Assembly (NCBI RefSeq): GCF_039939195.1
Contig: NZ_JBDUUH010000004.1
Span: forward strand, 1 to 64,000
Origin: Foliimonas ilicis
GTDB taxonomy: Bacteria > Pseudomonadota > Alphaproteobacteria > Rhizobiales > Rhizobiaceae
Direction of reading: 5' to 3'
DNA length: 64,000 bases
Shown: positions 17,525-25,938 of the stretch, piece after piece
Numbering within the stretch: position 1 is the first letter of the stretch
Layout of the letters: every line of letters begins with the position of its first letter
Position numbers and translations under genes: made by a program
The notes under the pieces: model-generated
What the model was told of the DNA's origin: nothing
The model's database searches: none
What the model saw: the letters and a program-made list of their open reading frames with translations, nothing else

Positions 17525-18898
17525 TTAAGGCCGGCGTGCCAGCGCGGCTTCGCGCCCCAGAAGCGGCAGCAAATCCGCGAGCTCCGGCCCGGATGACAGG
17601 CCGGTAAGCGCCAGCCTCAAAGGCATGAAAAGACCTTTGCCCTTGCGCTTGGTTTCGCTCTTCACAATGTCCGTCCATTCCTTCCAGACAGTCACCCCCC
17701 AAGGCTCTTCTGGCAGAAGATCGAAGGCCGTGTTCAGGAACTCTGTATCCGCCTCGTCGAATTCCGGCTTTTCCGCCGGGCCGTCACGCAGGATTTTCCA
17801 CCACTGCGCGGCATCCGAAAGCTTTTCGACATTGCCGCGAACGGCCAGCCAGAATGGCTCGGCGCTCTCGCCCGAAATGCCATGCGCGATCAGCCGGTCC
17901 CGCGCTTCCTCAAATGGCATATTGTGAAGGATCGTCTTGTTCAGGAGGATCAGATCGGCGGGATCGAATTTCGAAGCTGATTTCGACGTCGCCGCCGGAT
18001 CGAATTTTTCGGCAAGCGCCGTCAGATTTGCGGCGGCTGCGACATTCTCCGAAGTGCCGATCAGCACGGCCAGTGACGCGACCGACATCGGCTCGATGCC
18101 AGCTTCGCGAAGCCCGCTGACCGAAAGCGCGCCTGTTCTTTTGGAAAGCCCCTCGCCTGAAGCAGTCGTCAGAAGATTATGATGGCCGAAAACCGGCGGC
18201 TCTGCGCCAAGCGCCTTGAACAGCGCAATCTGCACACCCGTATTGGTGACATGATCGTCGCCGCGAATGACGTGGGTGACGCCGAAATCGATGTCGTCCA
18301 CGACGGAAGGCAATGTGTAGAGATAAGTGCCGTCTTCGCGCACCAGAACAGGATCCGACAGCGACGCCAGATCGACCATTTCATCGCCGCGAACGAGATC
18401 TTTCCAATGGACTTCGGTGCGCTGCATCTCCATCGGGTCGGACGTGAAATTGGGCAGCAGGAAGCGCCAATGCGGCTTGCGCCCGCCAGCTTCCAGCTCA
18501 GCCTTCTCATCATCTGTCAGCGCCAGGGCCTCGCGGCCATAGACCGGCGGCAGCTTGCGCGAAAGCCGCACCTTGCGGCGCAGTTCGAGCTCGTCCAGCG
18601 TCTCGTAGCATGGGTAAAGCAAGCCCGCTGCTTTGAGCTTTTCAACGGCAGCATCGTATTTGTCGAAGCGGCGCGACTGATAGTCTACCTCATCGGGAAA
18701 CACGCCGAGCCAATGCAGATCGTAGAGGATCGCGTCGGCATATTCCTGCTTGGAGCGCAGAATATCGGTATCGTCGAAGCGTTGTATGAAACGGCCGCCG
18801 TTTTTTACCGCAAACAGCCAGTTGAACAGGGCTGTGCGTGTATTTCCGATATGGATATTTCCGGTCGGCGAAGGGGCAAAACGAACTGTTACAGTCAT
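17525..18898 (-). CDS. gltX: Glutamyl-tRNA synthetase (GltX)
   Basis: A 457-residue class I tRNA synthetase that charges tRNA with glutamate. The ATP-binding motif appears as HIGN (16-19) after RFAPSPTG, and the KMSKS-type loop as LSKR in the middle of the protein, near the TTASGEG segment. The C-terminal anticodon-binding helical domain ends at LARRP. I chose the ATG at 18898, which places MTVTVRFAPSPTG at the N-terminus as in relatives; an upstream start at 18922 would add eight unrelated residues. Many alphaproteobacteria carry two GltX copies, one able to charge tRNA-Gln. Which one this is cannot be decided here. Confidence 0.93.
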   Translation of the reverse strand: MTVTVRFAPSPTGNIHIGNTRTALFNWLFAVKNGGRFIQRFDDTDILRSKQEYADAILYDLHWLGVFPDEVDYQSRRFDKYDAAVEKLKAAGLLYPCYETLDELELRRKVRLSRKLPPVYGREALALTDDEKAELEAGGRKPHWRFLLPNFTSDPMEMQRTEVHWKDLVRGDEMVDLASLSDPVLVREDGTYLYTLPSVVDDIDFGVTHVIRGDDHVTNTGVQIALFKALGAEPPVFGHHNLLTTASGEGLSKRTGALSVSGLREAGIEPMSVASLAVLIGTSENVAAAANLTALAEKFDPAATSKSASKFDPADLILLNKTILHNMPFEEARDRLIAHGISGESAEPFWLAVRGNVEKLSDAAQWWKILRDGPAEKPEFDEADTEFLNTAFDLLPEEPWGVTVWKEWTDIVKSETKRKGKGLFMPLRLALTGLSSGPELADLLPLLGREAALARRP

Positions 18899-18964
18899 GA
18901 TTGCCGCGTATCCGATGAACAAGGCGTTGGCAAGGCAAGTTTAACGCCGAAATGCCTTCATTTC

Positions 18965-20200
18965 CTAGGCCTGTGCCGCCACCGCGATCCCGTTGCGCAA
19001 CCGGACTTTCCTCGACACATGAATCATCAGGACCGATATGGCGAGGCAATAAAAACCCATGACGATGATCTGAGCCGGATAGCTGACCCCGGCATCGATC
19101 AGGAAGCCGGTGAGACCCGGCCCGGCAGCCGACGCGAATACCATGGCTGAAACGACCAGCGCGCGGATGGAACCCAGATGGCCTAGCCCGTAGATTTCGG
19201 GCCATACGGCACCGAAAAGCGTCGTGGAAAGCCCGTTGGAGATGCCGAGCAGCGCCATAAAGGCAAAGACGCTCCATTGCGCCTCAAACCCGCCCAACAC
19301 GAAGCAGGCAAGGCCAAGCGGCAGAAGAACGATCGGCAGCAGGCTGACCCCGGAAAATCTGTCGATCAACTGGCCGGAAACAAGCGTGAAAGCCGTGTTG
19401 ACCAAGGCCGAAACGATAAAGGACGCTGCGAACAATTCCAGCGACCAGCCTCTGATTTCGACCAGATAGACCTGATTGAAGAAGATGGTGGTGACGATGA
19501 AGCCCGGCGCCATGACGCCAAGCATCGCCAGATAGAAAATTGGGTCGCGCAGCACTTCGGCCCGCGTCCAATCACGCGCATCCACAATGCGCGGCGACGG
19601 GTCAGTGTTACGCCTCTCCCGATTGACCGATACAAGCAAGAAAGTGAGCGGAAGCGCGACGAGAACCAATGCAGCCGCGGCGACCAGCCAGCCATTGCGC
19701 CAGCCGATGATGCCGGCAAGCGTGACGAAGCAGATCGGAAACAGCGCGTCACCTGCGTTGTGACCAAGAACGACGACCGAAAGCGCGCGCCCGCGCTGCG
19801 CCGCAAACCAGCGGGCAATGGCCGTATAGGCATTGTGGGTCATCATTCCCTGGCCGAAAAGACGCAGGAGGTAGATCGCGACAAAAAGGAAGAACAGGTT
19901 TTGCGAAAACGCCATCAGGCATGCTGCGAATGCCAGCATCGGCACGATAAAAAGCGTGACCCGCCCGACGCTGTGCCGATCGACGATCTGGCCGAGACGC
20001 GGCAGCGTCAGGGCGCTGAGAAGCGTCGCAGCCATATAGAGCGAGCCGAAGCCGCCATGCGTCAGGCCATATTCTTCGCGGATATGACCGGCAGAAAGCG
20101 AGATGAATGACGTTTGCCCCACCGTCGAAAAGAAGGTGAGCAGCATTCCGCCGCCGAGCCAGCGCGCGTTCTCGCGGATGAACGAAAAGAAAGCCTTCAT
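18965..20200 (-). CDS. MFS family transporter
   Basis: A 411-residue membrane protein with the 12-helix pattern of the major facilitator superfamily. It has an acidic/basic loop between helices 2 and 3 (LGQIVDRHSVGR, about 72-83) and a cytoplasmic loop in the middle around NRERRNTDPSPR. The monocarboxylate/oxalate-type MFS subfamily is plausible, but the substrate is not identifiable. Its ATG overlaps the stop of the GNAT gene by 4 bases (ATGA), so the two are co-transcribed and coupled. The gene runs away from NadE in the same direction. Confidence 0.85.
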   Translation of the reverse strand: MKAFFSFIRENARWLGGGMLLTFFSTVGQTSFISLSAGHIREEYGLTHGGFGSLYMAATLLSALTLPRLGQIVDRHSVGRVTLFIVPMLAFAACLMAFSQNLFFLFVAIYLLRLFGQGMMTHNAYTAIARWFAAQRGRALSVVVLGHNAGDALFPICFVTLAGIIGWRNGWLVAAAALVLVALPLTFLLVSVNRERRNTDPSPRIVDARDWTRAEVLRDPIFYLAMLGVMAPGFIVTTIFFNQVYLVEIRGWSLELFAASFIVSALVNTAFTLVSGQLIDRFSGVSLLPIVLLPLGLACFVLGGFEAQWSVFAFMALLGISNGLSTTLFGAVWPEIYGLGHLGSIRALVVSAMVFASAAGPGLTGFLIDAGVSYPAQIIVMGFYCLAISVLMIHVSRKVRLRNGIAVAAQA

Positions 20201-20610
20201 CGGCGCGATGTTCTCTCGAAACGCATATACATGCCGTCGGTGGACGTCTTGAAGCCGAACTGCTCATAGAGCTTGTGGGCGTCGCCGGTGCGCAGGCTCC
20301 AGTAGGAAACATCGGCAAGTTCGGGATGGTCGAGCAGCGCGGCGATCAGTTTCTTGCCGACGCCCTTGCCGCGCAGTTCGGGCCAGACGATCACATCGCT
20401 GAGATAGGCGAAATAGGCGCGATCGGTGATCGCACGGCCGAAACCGACCTGCTTGCCATCGAGAAAAGCCGCGACACAAACCGAGTTCTTGAACGCGCGG
20501 GCATGGCCCTCATCGGTGCGATCTGCGCCCCAATAGCTCGCCTTGAGCTGTTCCGAAGTCGCCTGAAAGTCGATGCGGGACGTATCAAGGCTGATTTCGA
20601 TTTCGCTCAT
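20197..20610 (-). CDS. GNAT family N-acetyltransferase
   Basis: A 137-residue single-domain acetyltransferase. The acetyl-CoA pyrophosphate loop is visible as RGKGVGKKL (about residues 78-86), after the strand carrying YLSDVIVWPEL. The short length is normal for the family. It lies 20 bases after nadE and overlaps the downstream MFS gene by 4 bases. This gives a tight nadE-GNAT-MFS run on the minus strand. The acetyl acceptor is unknown. Confidence 0.87.
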   Translation of the reverse strand: MSEIEISLDTSRIDFQATSEQLKASYWGADRTDEGHARAFKNSVCVAAFLDGKQVGFGRAITDRAYFAYLSDVIVWPELRGKGVGKKLIAALLDHPELADVSYWSLRTGDAHKLYEQFGFKTSTDGMYMRFERTSRR

Positions 20611-20630
20611 TTTCTTTTCAAGCCAATGAC

Positions 20631-22316
20631 TTAGGTGCGGTCCCTGAATCTGTTTGTGATCGGGTAACGGCGATCACGTCCAAAATTCTTCTTGGTTATC
20701 TTCACGCCCGGCGCTGCCTGACGCCTTTTGTATTCGGCTATGTAAAGCAGGTGCTCGATGCGATGCACCGTTTCGCGGTTGTGGCCGCGTGCAACGATGT
20801 CATCGACGCCCATCTCGTTTTCGACCAGGCATTCCAGAATGTCGTCAAGCACCGGATAAGGCGGCAGCGAATCCTGATCGGTCTGGTTTTCGCGCAACTC
20901 GGCGGACGGCGCCTTGTCGATGATGTTTGCAGGGATCACCTCGCCAGAAGGCCCAAGCGCGCCCGGCGGCACGGTCGTATTGCGCCAGCGCGAGATCGCA
21001 TAGACCTGCATCTTGTAGAGGTCCTTGATCGGGTTGAACCCGCCATTCATGTCGCCATAAAGCGTCGCATAGCCAACCGACATTTCCGACTTGTTGCCGG
21101 TCGTCACGACCATCGAACCGAATTTGTTGGAAATCGCCATCAGGATCGTGCCGCGCGCACGGCTTTGCAGATTTTCCTCGGTAATGCCTTCTTTGGTGCC
21201 CTCGAAAAGCTGCGTCAGCGCATGTGAAAAACCTTCGACCGGCTCATGGATAGGCACGATGTCGTAGCGGCAGCCCAGCGCACGCGCGCAGTCCTCGGCG
21301 TCTTTCAGCGAATCCTTCGACGTATAGCGATACGGCATCATGACCGCGCGCAAACGCTCTTCACCCAGCGCATCGACGGCAAGTGCTGCGCAAATCGCCG
21401 AATCGATGCCACCTGAAAGGCCAAGCACGACATTCTTGAAGCCGTTTTTGTTGACGTAGTCGCGAAGCCCCAGCATGCAGGCGCGGTAATCCGCCTCTTC
21501 CTTTTCCGGGATTTTCGACATCGGGCCGTCAACGCATGCCCAGCCTTGAGGGCCACGTTTCCAAGTCGTTACAACGACCGCTTCCTCGAACTGGCTCATC
21601 TGGAAGGCCAGCGTCTTGTCCGCCGAAATCGCGAAGGATGCGCCGTCGAAAATCAGTTCGTCCTGGCCGCCAAGCTGGTTTGCATAAAGCAGCGGCAGGC
21701 CGGTTTCGATGACCTGCTTGATCGCGATCTGGTGGCGCACATCCACCTTGCAGCGATAATAGGGCGAGCCATTGGGAACGAGCAGGATTTCCGCGCCGCT
21801 CTCGGCCAGCGTTTCGCAAACGCCGAGTTCGCCCCAAATGTCCTCGCAGATCGGAAGACCAAGCCGAACGCCGCGAAAATTCACCGGCCCCGGCATTTCG
21901 GGTGCTGCCTGAAAGACGCGCTTCTCGTCGAATTCGCCATAATTCGGCAGATCGATCTTGTAGCGCTCTGCGATGATCTTGCCCGCATCCGCGATGACAA
22001 TCGAATTGTGCACTCCGCTTTTGCGCTTCAGCGGCGTTCCCATGATAACGCCCGGCCCGCCATCGGCGGTTTCTTCCGCAAACTCCTGCACGGCCTTTTC
22101 GCAGGCCGAAAGAAACGCGGGTTTCAGCACCAGATCTTCCGGCGGGTAGCCTGCGATGAACAGCTCGGTGAACAGCACCAGATCGGCACCGGCGCGGGCG
22201 GCATCCGCCCTCGCCTCGCGCGCTTTGGCGAGATTGCCGGCGATGTCACCGACTATCGGGTTAAGCTGGGCGACAGCAATGCGAAGGACGTCGGGTGCGG
22301 CAGGTTTTTTGGTCAT
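20631..22316 (-). CDS. nadE: Glutamine-dependent NAD+ synthase
   Basis: A 561-residue two-domain enzyme that makes NAD+ from deamido-NAD+, using glutamine as the ammonia source. The N-terminal nitrilase-fold amidase shows the Glu-Lys-Cys triad: Glu51 (LFTELF), Lys120 (KIDLPNYGEFDE) and Cys157 (GLPICEDIWGE). The C-terminal synthetase carries the PP-loop LGLSGGIDSA near residue 300 and ends with FGRDRRYPITNRFRD. The length matches the bacterial glutamine-dependent type. The gene starts the nadE-GNAT-MFS run. Confidence 0.96.
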   Translation of the reverse strand: MTKKPAAPDVLRIAVAQLNPIVGDIAGNLAKAREARADAARAGADLVLFTELFIAGYPPEDLVLKPAFLSACEKAVQEFAEETADGGPGVIMGTPLKRKSGVHNSIVIADAGKIIAERYKIDLPNYGEFDEKRVFQAAPEMPGPVNFRGVRLGLPICEDIWGELGVCETLAESGAEILLVPNGSPYYRCKVDVRHQIAIKQVIETGLPLLYANQLGGQDELIFDGASFAISADKTLAFQMSQFEEAVVVTTWKRGPQGWACVDGPMSKIPEKEEADYRACMLGLRDYVNKNGFKNVVLGLSGGIDSAICAALAVDALGEERLRAVMMPYRYTSKDSLKDAEDCARALGCRYDIVPIHEPVEGFSHALTQLFEGTKEGITEENLQSRARGTILMAISNKFGSMVVTTGNKSEMSVGYATLYGDMNGGFNPIKDLYKMQVYAISRWRNTTVPPGALGPSGEVIPANIIDKAPSAELRENQTDQDSLPPYPVLDDILECLVENEMGVDDIVARGHNRETVHRIEHLLYIAEYKRRQAAPGVKITKKNFGRDRRYPITNRFRDRT

Positions 22317-22459
22317 GAAATCGGTTTAGCGCGGGTCGCTTTTTCGGGCAATGGTGATCCTTTGTGCCACTGACGGTTGCCGTAAAAGCCTGCTTCAAAT
22401 TCGCCCGATCCTGTGTCTCTTATGGAGTTGCCGCACCAAGAATTGAACGGAGCAGGTTC

Positions 22460-23035
22460 ATGCAGCAGAAAATCAGTAAAACGGTCGCAGATCTCGCCAA
22501 ACGCTGGCTGCGACGGGCCGAGGAAGATCTGACAGAATCGGAAAGCCGCGTCTTGAAAAGCGCGCTGGAACGGCGCTCGTTGACGAAAAACGCTTTCACG
22601 GCGCATGAAACATCCCGCTCGTTTGGCGCGCGGACTGCGGACGGTATCGCGCGCATCGGCGGTTCATGGGGCTTCATCCTCTCTTTTCTTGCGTTTCTGG
22701 TCGTATGGACGATCGGAAACACGATCCTTCTCGGCCGCGAGATTTTCGACCCCTACCCGTTCATTTTCCTCAATCTTCTGCTGTCGATGCTGGCGGCGAT
22801 ACAGGCACCGATCATCATGATGTCGCAAAACCGTCAGGCCGAACGTGACCGCACGGATGCAGCCCATGATTACGAGGTGAATTTGAAGGCCGAAATCGAG
22901 ATCATGGCGCTGCACGAGAAATTCGACGAAATCCGCTTTCAGGAAATCCTTCTGATGCGCAATCAGATCGAAGAACTCACATCGACGCTGAAACGCATGG
23001 AAACGCTGCTTGCGGCCAAAACGTCACAAGCATGA
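22460..23035 (+). CDS. DUF1003 domain membrane protein
   Basis: A 191-residue protein with two membrane helices (about residues 78-98 and 107-130) flanked by charged cytoplasmic parts, and a helical C-terminus with QNRQAERDRTDAAHDYEVNLKA-type sequence characteristic of DUF1003. Its function is unknown in the family. I chose the ATG at 22460, which has GGAGCAGG 6 bases upstream and begins MQQKISK. An upstream in-frame start at 22364 has no ribosome binding site and overlaps the nadE promoter. It overlaps the DedA gene by 4 bases (ATGA), so the pair is translationally coupled. Confidence 0.88.
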   Translation: MQQKISKTVADLAKRWLRRAEEDLTESESRVLKSALERRSLTKNAFTAHETSRSFGARTADGIARIGGSWGFILSFLAFLVVWTIGNTILLGREIFDPYPFIFLNLLLSMLAAIQAPIIMMSQNRQAERDRTDAAHDYEVNLKAEIEIMALHEKFDEIRFQEILLMRNQIEELTSTLKRMETLLAAKTSQA

Positions 23036-23610
23036 CGCACACGATCCATTTCCTGATCGAGAAATACGGCCTGTTCGCAGTTTTCCTCGGCTGTATCGCT
23101 GAAGGCGAGAGCGTCGCGATACTGGGCGGCTTTTTCGCTCACCAGAAACTCTTCATACCCTGGCAGACATGGGCCAGTGCCGCAGGAGGAGCTTTTCTGG
23201 GCGATTTCCTGATGTTTATGGCTGGCCGCCGCTTTGCCGATCATCCGCGCATCCGAAAATTGCGCGACACGCCGGGCTTCGAACACGCCTTCACGCTGGT
23301 TGAAAAGCACCCGAACCTGTTCGTCCTGCTAAATCGCTATGTCTACGGGTTTCGCGCGGTCGGCGGCGTCGCCGCGGGACTGTCGAACATACCCATCTAC
23401 CGGTTTGTCATCCTCAACGGCATAAGCTCCATCATATGGGCCTCGCTGTTTTGCGGTCTGGGCTATGTTTTCGGGCTCGGCGCAGAACAGATCGTCGGTC
23501 AGGCACTGCTCAGACATGAAAAGCTTCTGATCGGTCTGGCAATCGGCCTTATCGCTGCTGGCACAGGATGGTTCGCCGCGCATCATTTCGCGAAGAAAAG
23601 GCGCGCATAA
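23032..23610 (+). CDS. DedA family membrane protein
   Basis: A 192-residue integral membrane protein of the DedA/SNARE-associated (VTT) superfamily. The signature is visible: EGESVAILGGFFAHQ near residues 23-37 and the F-x-x-R-Y-V-x-G-F-R motif (LNRYVYGFRAVGG, about 101-113). These proteins flip or recycle lipid carriers such as undecaprenyl phosphate or phosphatidylethanolamine. It is coupled to the DUF1003 gene. It converges on the diacylglycerol kinase gene, leaving only 3 bases between the stops. Confidence 0.9.
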   Translation: MTHTIHFLIEKYGLFAVFLGCIAEGESVAILGGFFAHQKLFIPWQTWASAAGGAFLGDFLMFMAGRRFADHPRIRKLRDTPGFEHAFTLVEKHPNLFVLLNRYVYGFRAVGGVAAGLSNIPIYRFVILNGISSIIWASLFCGLGYVFGLGAEQIVGQALLRHEKLLIGLAIGLIAAGTGWFAAHHFAKKRRA

Positions 23611-23613
23611 TAA

Positions 23614-23973
23614 TCAGATGGGGAAACCCAGCACGCGCTCTACCAGCGCCAGACTCCATACGCCGGCGGCAAGAATGGCGGCAATCAGCACCGCAAGCGA
23701 GCCGCAATCCTTGGCAAGCTGAATATCGACGTGGAACTCGCGGGAGACTGCGTTGCAAGCGGCCTCGATGCCGGTGTTCAGCACCTCGACCAGAATCACC
23801 ACCAGGATCGCCGCGATCAGCAACGCATAGCCACGCCAACTGGTCGACAAAAACCAGCCCACAGGCAATGCAAGCGCAAGCAATATCACTTCCTGCTGGA
23901 AGGCCTTTTCGCTGCGCGACAATCTCATGAATGCCCGCACCGAGTTTTGAAACGCTTTTATCAGCCGGTCCAT
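23614..23973 (-). CDS. dgkA: Diacylglycerol kinase
   Basis: A 119-residue trimeric inner-membrane kinase that converts diacylglycerol to phosphatidic acid. The family core is present: E-x-A-F-x-Q-E (SEKAFQQEV), VEVLNTGIEAA with the catalytic and metal-binding Glu residues, and AKDCGSLAVLIA, spread over three membrane helices. The start at 23973 is preceded by GGAGTGG at 4 bases. Longer in-frame extensions to 24111 add residues with no family similarity. In organisms making membrane-derived glucans or phosphoethanolamine-modified lipid A it recycles the diacylglycerol by-product. Confidence 0.93.
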   Translation of the reverse strand: MDRLIKAFQNSVRAFMRLSRSEKAFQQEVILLALALPVGWFLSTSWRGYALLIAAILVVILVEVLNTGIEAACNAVSREFHVDIQLAKDCGSLAVLIAAILAAGVWSLALVERVLGFPI

Positions 23974-24055
23974 CAGGCCACTCCGAATCACGGCAAGGAT
24001 TTTCCTCGCCTGCCGATCGTTTGAAACAACTATGTGACAATTGCCAGAGGACGGC

Positions 24056-24475
24056 TCATTCTTCCGCAACAGGAACGTTTGGCGTGGATCTGTCGAATTG
24101 CGGCAACCCATCGCATATTTCGTAGAAATCCCCCTTGTCCGCTACGAAAATATGGCATTCGCTGCGCAATTCGGACGGATTTTCGAAGGCACCGGCCATA
24201 ATGGAAATCTTGGAGCTGTCATTGCGTTTCCAGAAAAGTGCTGATCCGCAAATCGAGCAGAATCCGCGACGAGCAAAATCCGATGCGGCATACCAGGTGA
24301 CTTTTTCCAGACCAGAAATCTGAATGTTCTCGTCTTCAATGTCGGTTGCAGCGTAATAAAGCCCCGTCTGCTTGCGGCATTGCGAACAGTGACAGTAAAC
24401 GATGCCCCGCAAACTCCCGCTTGTCTTGAATTTTACAGAACCGCAATTGCAGGATCCCGAATTTGAAGCGCTCAA
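24056..24475 (-). CDS. GFA family protein (glutathione-dependent formaldehyde-activating enzyme-like)
   Basis: A 139-residue zinc protein of the CENP-V/GFA family. The zinc ligands are visible as C-x-C-G (CNCGSV), C-H-C-x2-C (YCHCSQCRK) and C-x2-C-G (FCSICGSALFW). Some members speed the reaction of formaldehyde with glutathione; most have no proven substrate. Base composition is lower in G+C than most neighbours and the upstream 300 bases are A+T-rich, which could indicate a later arrival. It is a single gene. Confidence 0.88.
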   Translation of the reverse strand: MSASNSGSCNCGSVKFKTSGSLRGIVYCHCSQCRKQTGLYYAATDIEDENIQISGLEKVTWYAASDFARRGFCSICGSALFWKRNDSSKISIMAGAFENPSELRSECHIFVADKGDFYEICDGLPQFDRSTPNVPVAEE

Positions 24476-24699
24476 AATTATCTCCTATCTGCAATTAAAA
24501 ACCCATTGAACTTGAAACATTTTTTCAAATTGAGCTGCGGGATGAAAAGCTTTCGCTTCAAGCTTCTAGTCTACGAATTGCTATAGTTTTTTCGATCTCA
24601 AGCAATTAAGAAAACTTTAGCGTAAGAAGATATACGTTTGATCAGTTGAAGATATGGGGGCTCGATCTTCGTGACTGTGTATGATGCAACACGCGTTTT

Positions 24700-24755
24700 G
24701 TTCTGCTCGGCAAGGCACCGCATTGCTCGGTTGCCGCAAGCTATGCGAGCAGAAC
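24700..24755 (+). promoter_or_regulatory. Long stem-loop in the leader of the diguanylate cyclase gene
   Basis: GTTCTGCTCG (24700-24709) and CGAGCAGAAC (24746-24755) form a perfect 10-base stem. Inside, GGCAA and TTGCC can extend the pairing. The stem ends 26 bases before the ATG at 24782, so it could affect translation or be a processed RNA. The rest of 24476-24699 is A+T-rich and holds no gene that I can support; promoter elements are likely there. Confidence 0.5.
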
Positions 24756-24781
24756 CCCCGGTAATGGCGAATTGAGGCTTC

Positions 24782-25849
24782 ATGCAACCGGCAAAGCCCC
24801 AGACCGATCAGCCGACCGACATTGCATCGAGCGTCGTCGCCGCCATGCGTCAACTCGGCGTGATGGGAATTCCTCAAAACTACGAGATTTTCTACGAAGC
24901 CCTCACCGGCTCCAACCCGGCGCTGAGCATGGATGTCGTGTCTCTGAGCGCGCGGCCCAGCCAGGCGGAAATCGACGCGATCGGCCAAAAATATTTCGCC
25001 CATCATCATCAGCACAATCTGGTCGATCAGGCGCGCGAAGTTCTCGCCAAGGAGCTTGAGGACATTGCCGGCCTGCTGCGCTCCGAGCGCAACCATATCG
25101 AGAAATACGGCAAGATACTCGACGAGACCTCGTCCGGCCTCGGCACTCGCAGCATGTCTCAGGAATTGCTGCAGAAGGTAGCTGGCGCCATGTCCGCCGC
25201 CACGACATCGACGATCGATCACGGCCGGCAGGTCGCCAACGCATTGAGCGACAAGTCTGCGGAACTCGAAAGCGTCAAATCGAAGCTGGAAGAATACAAG
25301 AAGCTCGCCGATACCGACCCGTTGACCCAAATTCCAAACAGACGAGCCTTCGACAAAGAGATAGCGCGCATCTACGATTCCAAGAAGGACGTGATGTTCA
25401 AGGCGTTGATCCTGGCCGATATCGACCGTTTCAAGAACATCAACGATCGCTATGGCCACCCGGTCGGCGACCGGATCATCCAGATGATCGCGGAAATCTT
25501 CCGCACGAGCATTCTGAAAAACATGTTCGTCGCGCGCACCGGCGGCGAGGAATTCGCACTCATCGCGGAAGGCTTGAGCGAAGACGCGACCTTCGAGATC
25601 GCAGAACGCATCAGGCTGCTGATCGAGCAAACGGCGTTCACCAATACGCAAGCCGGGGTCGATTACGGCCCTGTCACTATTTCGATGGGTGTCTGCATGG
25701 CATCGGAGGCAAATGGCGCCGACGAGCTTTATGCGCAGGCAGACCGTGCGCTCTACCGTTCGAAAGTCCTTGGCCGCAACAAGGTGACACGTTTCTCCAC
25801 CCTGCCCAGCTCAGGCCCGAAAAACTGGCTTCTTTATAAAAAGGACTGA
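24782..25849 (+). CDS. GGDEF domain diguanylate cyclase
   Basis: A 355-residue protein that would make cyclic di-GMP from two GTP. The C-terminal GGDEF domain (about 180-345) carries the active-site motif GGEEF at 254-258. It also has DPLTQIPNRRAF at its start and the metal and nucleotide site LADIDRFKNINDRYGHPVGD. I see no clear RxxD inhibitory site just before GGEEF. The N-terminal 170 residues are helical with no membrane segment and no recognised sensor domain; a coiled coil near 150-180 precedes the catalytic part. It is a lone gene behind an unusual leader hairpin and is followed by a strong terminator. Confidence 0.93.
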   Translation: MQPAKPQTDQPTDIASSVVAAMRQLGVMGIPQNYEIFYEALTGSNPALSMDVVSLSARPSQAEIDAIGQKYFAHHHQHNLVDQAREVLAKELEDIAGLLRSERNHIEKYGKILDETSSGLGTRSMSQELLQKVAGAMSAATTSTIDHGRQVANALSDKSAELESVKSKLEEYKKLADTDPLTQIPNRRAFDKEIARIYDSKKDVMFKALILADIDRFKNINDRYGHPVGDRIIQMIAEIFRTSILKNMFVARTGGEEFALIAEGLSEDATFEIAERIRLLIEQTAFTNTQAGVDYGPVTISMGVCMASEANGADELYAQADRALYRSKVLGRNKVTRFSTLPSSGPKNWLLYKKD

Positions 25850-25867
25850 ACGCAGTCCTCTGAATGC

Positions 25868-25900
25868 AAAAAGCGGCTGCCTTTCGACAGCCGCTTTTTT
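25868..25900. terminator. Bidirectional terminator between GGDEF and DAHP synthase genes
   Basis: AAAAAGCGGCTG and CAGCCGCTTTTT enclose an 8-base loop, followed by further T. It serves both converging genes. Confidence 0.88.
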
Positions 25901-25938
25901 GTTTGTCGCGGAAGCCGTTCAGGCTCCCTGAGCATAAC

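Noticed and set aside
24700..24755. Cyclic di-GMP riboswitch before the GGDEF gene
   Set aside because: The GEMM-type core with its conserved internal loop is not visible. Only the stem is supported.
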